Positions 56,782-64,000 of a stretch of 64,000 nucleotides of DNA are shown in pieces. The stretch is taken from contig JAGVVL010000022.1 of the NCBI GenBank assembly GCA_018287875.1, positions 4,216,001 to 4,280,000 on the forward strand, in the 5' to 3' direction. The first letter of the stretch is position 1, and the number at the start of each line of letters is the position of its first letter. Source of the DNA: Nigrospora sphaerica. Lineage: Eukaryota > Ascomycota > Sordariomycetes > Amphisphaeriales > Apiosporaceae. A program made the position numbers and the translations under genes. Below the pieces are notes generated by a model. It was not told where the DNA came from and searched no databases. It saw only the letters and a list, made by a program, of their open reading frames with translations.

Positions 56782-58588
56782 ATGTCGGCCTCCCCTGTCG
56801 AGTACAATGGGACCATTCCCACGGGCGGTGACTCGCTCACCGAGGATCTGAACATTTACTATTCCGTACGTGACCGCGTCCGCTCTTTGAGCACTCTCAC
56901 TACTGCCCTCTACTCCGCCGACGAAGGAGGGCGCGCCTGTTCTGCCAACTTGGCCTCGTTCCTGTGAGCTGACCCGCGCCGTCCGCGGCCGCAACAGAAT
57001 GGCGACTTCGCCTGGATCATGACCTCGGCGGCGCTCGTGCTGCTGATGATTCCCGGCGTCGGCTTCTTCTACTCGGGGCTGGCGCGGCGCAAGTCGGCCC
57101 TGTCGCTCATCTTCCTCTCCATGATGTCCGTCTCCGTCGTCGGTTTCCAGTGGTTCTTCTGGGGCTACAGCTTGACCTTCTCGCACACGAGCACGAACCC
57201 CTTCATCGGCGACCTGTCCAACTTCGGTCTCAAGGAAGTCCTCGGCCAGCCCTCGGTCGGGGGCGCCAAGATGCCCGACCTCCTCTTCTGTCTGTACCAG
57301 GGCATGTTCGCCGCCATCACGTAAGTCCCGCGCCTTTTTGGGTGGCCCCCTCTCTTCGCCCTTGACTTTCATGCCGGTGTGATGCAAATCTAACGCGGCC
57401 CGGCTGCTCAGTCCCGCCCTGGCCATCGGTGCGGCCGTTGACCGGGCTCGCATGCTCCCCATCGTCGTCTTCATCTTCATCTGGGCCACCATCGTCTACG
57501 ACCCCATCGCGTACTGGACGTGGAACAGCAGCGGCTGGTCCTTCGTCATGGGCGGCCTCGACTTCGCGGGCGGCACGCCGGTGCACATTTCGTCGGGGGC
57601 GGCGGCGCTGGCGTACTCGCTGATGCTCGGCAAGCGGACGGGCTACTCCAACGCCAACGGGCTGCCGTACCGGCCGCACAACGTGACGCACGTCATCCTC
57701 GGCACCGTCTTCCTCTGGGTCGGCTGGTTCGGTTTCAACGGCGGCTCCGCCCTGGCCGCCAACATGCGCGCCGTCATGGCCTGCCTCGTCACCCACATCG
57801 CCGCCTGCGTCGCCGCCATCACCTGGTGCCTGCTCGACTACCGCCTCGAGAAGAAGTTCTCCGTCGTCGGCTTCTGCTCCGGCGCCATCGCCGGCCTCGT
57901 CGCCATCACCCCCGGCTCCGGCTTCGTCACCCCCTGGGCCGCCGTCGTCTTTGGCGTCGTCGGCGGCGTCGCCTGCAACTTCGCTACCAAGATCAAGTTC
58001 TTCGTCGGCGTGGACGATGCTCTCGATATCTTTGCCGAGCACGGCGTCGGCGGCATCGTCGGCAACCTGCTGACCGGCCTGTTTGCTGCGTAAGTCTTGG
58101 GACCCTGGGCCGGACGGGGAGGAGAACGCACTGCGAGTGTCGGGGGCTAATGCGTACGGTAGTGACTACATCGCCCACCTCGACGGAAGCACTGAGATCG
58201 CCGGCGGCTGGATCAACCAGAACTACGTCCAGCTCGGCTACCAGTTGGCCGACTCGGTGGCCGGCTTCTCGTACTCGTTTGTGATGACGTGCCTCATCCT
58301 GTTCCTCATGAACCTGGTCCCCGGTCTCAGCCTTCGCGTGAGCCCCGAGGAGGAGGAGCTGGGTCTGGATGATGGCCAGCTGGGTAAGTTCGCTTTGTTT
58401 CCGTGCTTGCTCCAGTTTCCCGAATGTTTGCTAACGGAAGGGTATCAGGCGAGTTTGCCTACGACTACGTCGAGCTGCGCCGCCAGCCCACCGACAGCCT
58501 GCCCACCGACATCATTGGCGGTGCACCCCGTACGCCGGCCCCGGGTTCTTCCAAGGGCAGCGAGAAGGTGGCGACCGATGCCGTCTGA
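56782..58588 (+). CDS. ammonium transporter, MEP/AMT family
   Basis: Five exons: 56782-56865, 56998-57320, 57412-58089, 58163-58383, 58449-58588, giving 481 residues with all phases consistent. Eleven membrane helices are expected. The signature DFAGGTPVHISSGAAALAYS contains His194, and the second pore His is His346 (FAEHGVGGIVGNL), so the twin-His pair of Mep2-type transporters is intact (Mep1/3-type proteins have Glu at the first). It takes up ammonium at the plasma membrane. The C-terminal tail keeps the conserved LGLDDGQLGEFAYDYVE segment needed for trimer cross-talk. GATA-type sites (TGATAAG at 55999-56005 minus strand, CGATAG at 56209-56214 minus strand) would suit control by a nitrogen GATA factor, but this is inference. 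Confidence 0.96.
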
Positions 58589-59375
58589 GCGTGGGAAGAG
58601 AATAATCTCCGCTTCTGTTAATGAGAGCGAAATATATAGAACCACAAGATACCAAAAAAGGTGGCTGAGACTGGGGCAGGTGGATTCTTGCCTAGGTGGC
58701 CAGAGGACTGTTGATATGGTGTATTTTTCTTCGGCGGGCCTATTTGATTTGTTAATTTGTTTGCGTAGTACGCAGATCGCGAATATACCCTTCTGAGTGC
58801 TACAGCACTCCTTCCAAGAGCCTGATCTGTCGCCAGAAACCAGTCAAGTGCCGCGCCCGATACATTCGTCAAAATTCTTCACTCTCCAGCTGCTTCCAAA
58901 ACCCTTCACTCGCAAAACATGCCCCGGGGACGACGATTCGAAAGCGGCAGGTATGCGATAAAGAATTATCCAATCCGAAACCAGCTTCTATATCTGCAGG
59001 TGGCATGAGTAGCGAACATCCTTCTCATCATTGTCCACCAACCTCTCTTCCTGCTCTCCGCAAACCAAACGCGAAAACGTGTTTTTAGCCCTCACCTTTG
59101 GTTGTTTCTAACTCGTGCAACAAAGCCGTACAACCAAGCGAGCGAACACGAGCCACGCCTTTCTGTCCTCCCCATCGAACAATGAAGGTTCCGACTACGC
59201 ATGACCACCAAAGGCGACGCGCGCGCGCGTGCAGCCGAGAACAAACGGAGAATACGCTTGTTTTTGCCAACTGTTTCTTTTCTTTAAACACACAGGCGGG
59301 GGCGCAGAAAGGCGCGGCGGGAGGAAAAGCGTGTGGGTGGAAACCATAGGCAGATGCCGCTATAAGAGGGGGCTC
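58589..59375. other. intergenic region
   Basis: About 790 bases; the 3' UTR of the transporter and a pyrimidine-rich leader for the next ORF. Nothing else seen. Confidence 0.5.
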
Positions 59376-60503
59376 ATGCCTCAGGGGCGGCCATTCCTAT
59401 GGAAAAAGCCGTTCGAGGCCGACGACGCCAAAAAGCGAAGAGAGAGAGCGGCAGAACAGCCCCATATGTTGACCATCAACCCCCGCCTGTGCTTCCCGCA
59501 CGACGCTGCCCTGCGGGCCCGCGGGCGACGGCACACCGCAGCCGAAGCGGAAGGGCTTGAAGCCGCCGCCGCCGCCCAGCCCTGCCCGGCGCCGGGGCCG
59601 CTGTTCACGGCCGAAGAGGACGGTGCCATGCGCCGGCAGAAATTAGAGCACGACGTGACGGGGGACTGGCTCGGAATCGCCGCGGCCGCCGCCGCCGCCA
59701 AAGCCGAAGCCGAAGCCGAGGCGACGGGGTCGTCGTCGCCACTACTACCAGCACCACGGCCCCCTGCAGCACCAGAGGTGAGGGGGGCGAACAACGCCGC
59801 AGACGGGGGGGTATGTCTCGACATCGGCGGCTTCGCGCCCCTCGCCCCCGCCGACGACCGGCGGAGCCTCGCGGCGCCGGCGTGGCGGGGCCCGCCGCCC
59901 CGCAAGGCCGCCGAGACGACCCGGTACCCCTACGTTGCGCCGTGGAGCGCGAACGTGTTCGCCGGCGCGCCGGCGCGACTGCCCGACGAGAGCGAGGCCA
60001 TGCGGCCGAGGAGCGGGCCACGTGTCGGCCGGCGGCCCCAACAGGGCGGGCGACCCCCGACCGCGGCGGCGACGGCGCCGAAGGAGATAAAGCGAGATGG
60101 CGCGCCCGGCATCCGGCGGCCGCCGCCGCCCGTCGTAATGCGCAAGATACCGTCGCCGCCACCCGTGCACGTGGTACGAGATCCGCCGCCGCCGCCGCCG
60201 CCCCGCAGGATGGCAGCGGGCCGACCGGCCCCGGGTATACCGCCCCGCGAGCGCTACGTGCCGAGGGCACCACCGCACTTCCGGACACCGCCGTGTCACG
60301 TGTTGGGCGGGCACCCTAAGGCCGCAGCCCCACCGCCCTTCCTGGCGCTGCCGGGGTACCGGCCGTGGGCGTGGCACGCCGAGGCGCCGTGCGAGCGGTG
60401 GGAGCCCCGGATGCCGGCGCGGGGGTGGACGGGACTGCGGAGGTTTGAGGGGGAGCAGCGCGGGTGGGGCTGGTTTTGGGAATGCGGAAAGGCTCGGATC
60501 TAG
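59376..60503 (+). CDS. proline-rich orphan protein
   Basis: 375 residues from ATG 59376; the frame is open further upstream but only to a GTG. N-terminus PQGRPFLWKKPFEADDAKKR is charged. The middle has Ala/Glu and Ala/Lys runs, and from about residue 190 on it is dominated by Pro, Arg and Ala with polyproline runs. No domain, signal peptide or membrane helix. GC3 is high as in neighbours, and a TATAAG run lies only 17 bases before the ATG, so the real start could be the next ATG at 59466. Two long antisense frames overlap it, which lowers the certainty. Taxonomically restricted if real. Confidence 0.45.
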   Translation: MPQGRPFLWKKPFEADDAKKRRERAAEQPHMLTINPRLCFPHDAALRARGRRHTAAEAEGLEAAAAAQPCPAPGPLFTAEEDGAMRRQKLEHDVTGDWLGIAAAAAAAKAEAEAEATGSSSPLLPAPRPPAAPEVRGANNAADGGVCLDIGGFAPLAPADDRRSLAAPAWRGPPPRKAAETTRYPYVAPWSANVFAGAPARLPDESEAMRPRSGPRVGRRPQQGGRPPTAAATAPKEIKRDGAPGIRRPPPPVVMRKIPSPPPVHVVRDPPPPPPPRRMAAGRPAPGIPPRERYVPRAPPHFRTPPCHVLGGHPKAAAPPPFLALPGYRPWAWHAEAPCERWEPRMPARGWTGLRRFEGEQRGWGWFWECGKARI

Positions 60504-62085
60504 CAAGTTGTTTTTCTTTATCTCCCCGTACGTAGGTGGCCTCCGAATGGCCCGTACTGCCAGTCGCGCACGGAATGAATGAACGGGGCTAGAGGCATGT
60601 TCCCCTCCCGGGACTCATGTGTAACACGTCGTACCTGCAGGAAGCGATCAGATGGTCGAGCAGATGGAATATGACGGGGTCCTTTCATCCAGTGGGCCGG
60701 CCGACGCGGGCAAACTTAGGTGCCGTGGACAGCAGCTTACAGAACGGGCCAGTGATAACCCCGTATAATGCTTTGAGGCCCAGGATGAAGCAGCTCGCTC
60801 GCACCCCGCATCAGATTCAAACATCACGCGCACAATGGGCATGGTGCTGATGGGAGCAGGGCTGCTGACTCCGTTGGCCGCCAAGGTTTTCCAGTAACGG
60901 CACGCCCAATCAAGTACCGTCGGTTCGGTGACGAATCCGAGGGTCTTGGCGATTGCTCCCTGTATGACGACGTAAGGACGTGCGGTCATGAAGACAGCGC
61001 ATCATGTTTGGGATGGAATGAAACGAATGCTTATAGAATGGGGAGACCATGGCCAGCCCGGCTTCCACGCGAAGTGGCCTTGGGTCGTGAGTAGAGCTTC
61101 CTTGAAACCTGCCCACAAATCAGAGGCTACTCGGGCGCATTACGATGCTATGGGGGTACATCCGTCGTCAATCCTGGACTACAGCTTGCAAACTGAATTT
61201 TGCCCCTCCAAAGTATGCCCCTTATCGCATCTCTACCCTTCCCAATGCTGCCGCGATCCTGCGAGGCCCTCATATCATTAACAGAACTTACAAGCCTCCG
61301 CCCCTCCCTTTCTCGCCATTGCCGCACACCGTATGGTGGAAATATCCTTGGAACGACGGTCACGGAGGTATTGCGGTCCAGAGAAACTCATCTCAAAGTT
61401 GGACACGGCAATCCCACCTCCGCCTTTTCCCATTCGCGTCTGTCCCTGACACCGAAGAACGTCGTTCGCGGTGGGACAGGCACGGGAATGAACCATAAAG
61501 AGGCCTTTCGGCCTTCAAAATAGCCTCTAATCCACCTGCCATCGGTGCTATTTGCATTTCGAGCCCTCCAGTTGCCACTCCAGGTCTCATCTGTTCAAAC
61601 CGGCTTGGCCAAATGTGACGAAGAAGGCGCTGTGGTCCACCAAGCACGACGCTGATGTTCTCACCGCCGACGACCAAGGCAACTCAGCTCGCACTCTTTT
61701 GTCACGCGCAGCCCCCACCGTTCTGAAACGTCCCTTATTAGTACATACGTATCAAAACTAAAGCTTAGAAGCTGTTCATAAAGCTGATGATACGACTTGA
61801 CTATTGAGAAAATAGTATATTGTGGAGGATATGCTCTTAAAAATAACGATAGCATCTCCACGAAAATCTGACAGGGTACAGCAGTTCTCCCATCTCTATA
61901 AACGAGATGTCTAAACTTAACGTAAACTGATCCAAGTTCTAGAAAGTGGAGAGGCACTACGGTTGATGGTGGGTTGAATCGTGTTAATAATCAAACACTC
62001 GCCCCTTGGTTTCTATGAAACAAGAGAGCAGTTTTCTTCGTGCTGTCCGCCAACCCGAAACAGACTGGCAGTAGTAAAGGGTACA
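60504..62085. other. intergenic region with a possible gene fragment and a low-GC patch
   Basis: 1.6 kb. A protein-like frame lies at 60648-60989 on the minus strand. 61740-62000 is clearly poorer in GC than its surroundings, without an identifiable repeat. Confidence 0.4.
60648..60989 (-). CDS. possible small gene or gene remnant, unknown
   Basis: From ATG 60989 the first ~60 residues look protein-like, with the run ARPYVVIQGAIAKTLG and later PTVLDWACRYWKTLAANG. The last ~45 residues look random, and a GTAAGC donor-like site occurs in between (near 60735), so an exon border there is possible. I do not recognise a family. It could be the C-terminal part of a decayed gene. Confidence 0.25.
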   Translation of the reverse strand: MTARPYVVIQGAIAKTLGFVTEPTVLDWACRYWKTLAANGVSSPAPISTMPIVRVMFESDAGCERAASSWASKHYTGLSLARSVSCCPRHLSLPASAGPLDERTPSYSICSTI

Positions 62086-64000
62086 TCATGAGGAGGAATT
62101 TCGTCTTGTCGTGCTGATGTAAAAGCTGTTGCCTTTCCCAGCGAAGGACATATCGGTGTCTGACTTTGGCTGGCCTTCGCTTACATCGCTGTGGGAAAAG
62201 GAACGCTCGTCCCCCGGTTCGGAGCCATCATCCCGAGAGGTCTTTGCCCGCGGGAGATCCTGCAGGGCGCTCTGCGGGCTGATCTCCTTCGATTCCATGT
62301 CGACGTGGCGAGCCAGCATGGGGTGCTTGGGGTCGGCGATGTCGAAGGGGGCCAGCAGGTCGCCCGGGCGTGTGGTGGGAATGTGGCTATCGCAGTGGCT
62401 CCAGTGCCCGTGGCCGAGCTGGTCGTGCGCCACGCGGTGCAGCTGGATCGCCGTGCTGCCCTCCCACTCGAGGTACGCGTACTGGTCGTACCGGCCGCCC
62501 TTGTGCAGGACGCGAAGCAGGGGTTCGATGCTGAACGACACGCCGATGATCAGTACCCCCATGGCATAGGTGAACACCAGCCCAAAGACGCTGAAGGAGC
62601 TGTATTGTGCACTCCGGATTTTCTGGCCGGCGTGTCAGCTGGTTCCATGCCAATACTTGTCCATCCTTCTTGCTTCGGGGGTTCGGTAGTGGGACGTACC
62701 TGGTTGTGACACAACTCCCATTCCCACTTGTTTGCAGGCTTGATGGTATCAGGTTGGTAAGGCGAAGTGACAAGCCCCTGCGCAGTGGTGACGTAGAGAG
62801 ATTGAACCCCGGCCATCAGCATGTACCACCACTGTGTCGCGTCGAGGTGCCATTGGTTCTTGTCGATTCCATATAGCCAACTGGATTGGATTGACCTCTG
62901 GGACGCAAGTGATGCCGGGCCAAGGGTTTGGGCGATCCAGTGGAGAGTCACTCCGCTGAAGTTCTTCATGTAGAACGCCCACAGGAGCAGGGACCCGAGC
63001 TTCGTCTTCGCCACGGGCCGGGGGGCTGCCAGGTCTTCCTCGGTGAGGCCGAACCATAGAGCGGCGCTGTACAAGGCGCTCACGAGGTCGCCGAGCTCCC
63101 CGCATTCGCCCCGTGCGGGATCACGGCACCACTGGTGCTGTTCTATGCAGCCCATGGGCGATGCTGCTTCCTCGGGTCGGTACCAGTATGTCTTCTTGGG
63201 CTCATTGGGAGCATTCATAGACCCCCCCTCGATAGTTGCACGGTACCAATCGTCCTCTGTACGCTCCACGAAGTGAACGCCATTGCCCGCAAGAAACAAG
63301 ATAGTTACCTCACCCTTCGGCTCGGCGATATCTGGGTCAAGCTCAAAGGACGAGGACCCATTGAGCCCTACATTTGGAGTATAGAACCTCGACCTGGCGC
63401 GTCCGTTTCAGCATGAAATCAAACAGTAAAGCGCGCATGGGTCCCGAGCGGAACGGGGCACCATCAACTCAACTCTTTGCAGCCTTCAGAGGGGTTGACC
63501 TTACGTGATCAAGAAGTTGTCCGAGTTAGCGAGCCCTGGCACCGGGTGGACGTACTGGATGTCAGCATCTCGAACAGCGAATGTGTAATTATTCGTGGTC
63601 AAAGACTGGTTGCCGTAGTCGTAGGTGGTAAAGTTAATATTCTTGTTAGTTAATTTGCCTTTGCGCCCTTCTGTGACCAACGGAGCACACTGCAAATGTG
63701 TCAGCACTGTTTGAGGTTTCCCACGCTACTCGATAGGCCAGGGAGGGGTATTCACTTGTAGAACCTTCCGATATGTGAGTGTCTCGTCTTTGGGGGCATT
63801 GAGGCCGAAAATGTCATTGCTATTTAGATGGCCGGTGTCAAATCGTATGTTTGAGTCGTTCCGCACGCAGGCGCCGGCCTTGAAGGGGCATGGCGCGTCG
63901 TAACTCATCTCCGCCGCCGGAACAGTACCGGTGATGAACTTGGAGCACTCGAGAAGACTAGCACCCGGGTTTAAATAGCAGGTCTGCGCGTATTCCTTCA
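62086..64000 (-). CDS. fungal multi-pass membrane protein, 5' part beyond the window
   Basis: Four visible exons: 64000(edge)-63756, 63689-63505, 63393-62700, 62622-62086; frames join exactly (donors GTGAAT, GTAAGG, GTACGT; acceptors GCAG, CCAG, CCAG). About 550 residues are seen. The order is a Cys-containing extracellular-type region (CVRNDSNIRFDTG, CAPLVTEG), a middle domain with VHFVERTEDDWYRAT and the ASPMGCIEQHQWC block, then three hydrophobic segments (around LLLWAFYMKNFSG, WWYMLMAGVQSLYV and VFTYAMGVLIIGVSF) and a ~110-residue hydrophilic tail. I recall large families of such proteins in filamentous ascomycetes, often called hypothetical. No function is known to me. The N-terminus with further membrane helices should lie to the right of the window. 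Confidence 0.8.

Noticed and set aside
1..64000. CRISPR array, rRNA or bacterial-type operon
   Set aside because: No regularly spaced short repeats, no rRNA sequence, and genes have spliceosomal introns.

Overview
The window looks like nuclear DNA of a filamentous ascomycete, most likely a Sordariomycete. The genes are GC-rich with strong GC3, and introns are short (about 60-90 bases) with GTACGT, GTAAGT or GTGAGT donors. Families are typical of such fungi: OCH1-like GT32, ELP3, a UBA-type E2, an endophilin-like BAR protein, ARMT1/DUF89 and a MEP ammonium transporter. Transposon copies carry CpA-to-TpA damage of the kind made by repeat-induced point mutation (RIP). The species cannot be named from this sequence.

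Layout. 1-12.3 kb is a nested transposon block. A LINE-like ORF1 start runs off the left edge on the minus strand. A pogo/Fot1-type DNA transposon (721-11318, TA duplications, 42-base terminal inverted repeats) has been split by two solo LTRs of one family in opposite orientation, by a complete Ty3/gypsy chromovirus (3590-10963, ATAAA duplications) and probably by a further ~220-base segment. Taking these away leaves about 1.86 kb, the normal size of a Fot1/Pot2-class element, with the transposase in one continuous but badly mutated frame. The gypsy element carries a 207-codon ORF antisense to the end of pol, with a Zn(II)2Cys6-like cysteine pattern and a coiled coil. A third LTR of the solo family, with a MITE-like insertion inside it, follows at 11.5-12.2 kb.

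12.3-16.3 kb is a transition zone without a recognisable gene. From 16.3 kb the host genes are: OCH1-like GT32 (-), acyltransferase-3 (+), a Golgi-type lumenal protein of unknown function (+), a polytopic membrane protein with three exons (-), UBC1/E2-25K (-) divergent from ELP3 (+), a GPI-anchored 5'-nucleotidase (-), a BAR protein (+), formyltetrahydrofolate deformylase (+) convergent with an ARMT1-like DUF89 phosphatase (-), a MEP ammonium transporter (+), a proline-rich orphan ORF (+), and a membrane protein cut by the right edge (-). Two stretches, 38.2-44.1 kb and 51.2-56.8 kb, hold no gene I can support.

The host genes do not form an obvious pathway. The left three (GT32, acyltransferase, lumenal stalked protein) are all secretory-pathway proteins, which may be chance. 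The features most worth following are the nested transposon block with its one-sided RIP pattern, the antisense zinc-cluster ORF, the possible self-primed reverse transcription of the gypsy element, and the two-start arrangement of the deformylase gene. Several start codons were moved to the first ATG with good context, and exon borders were set by splice signals and frame continuity; none has been checked against transcripts.
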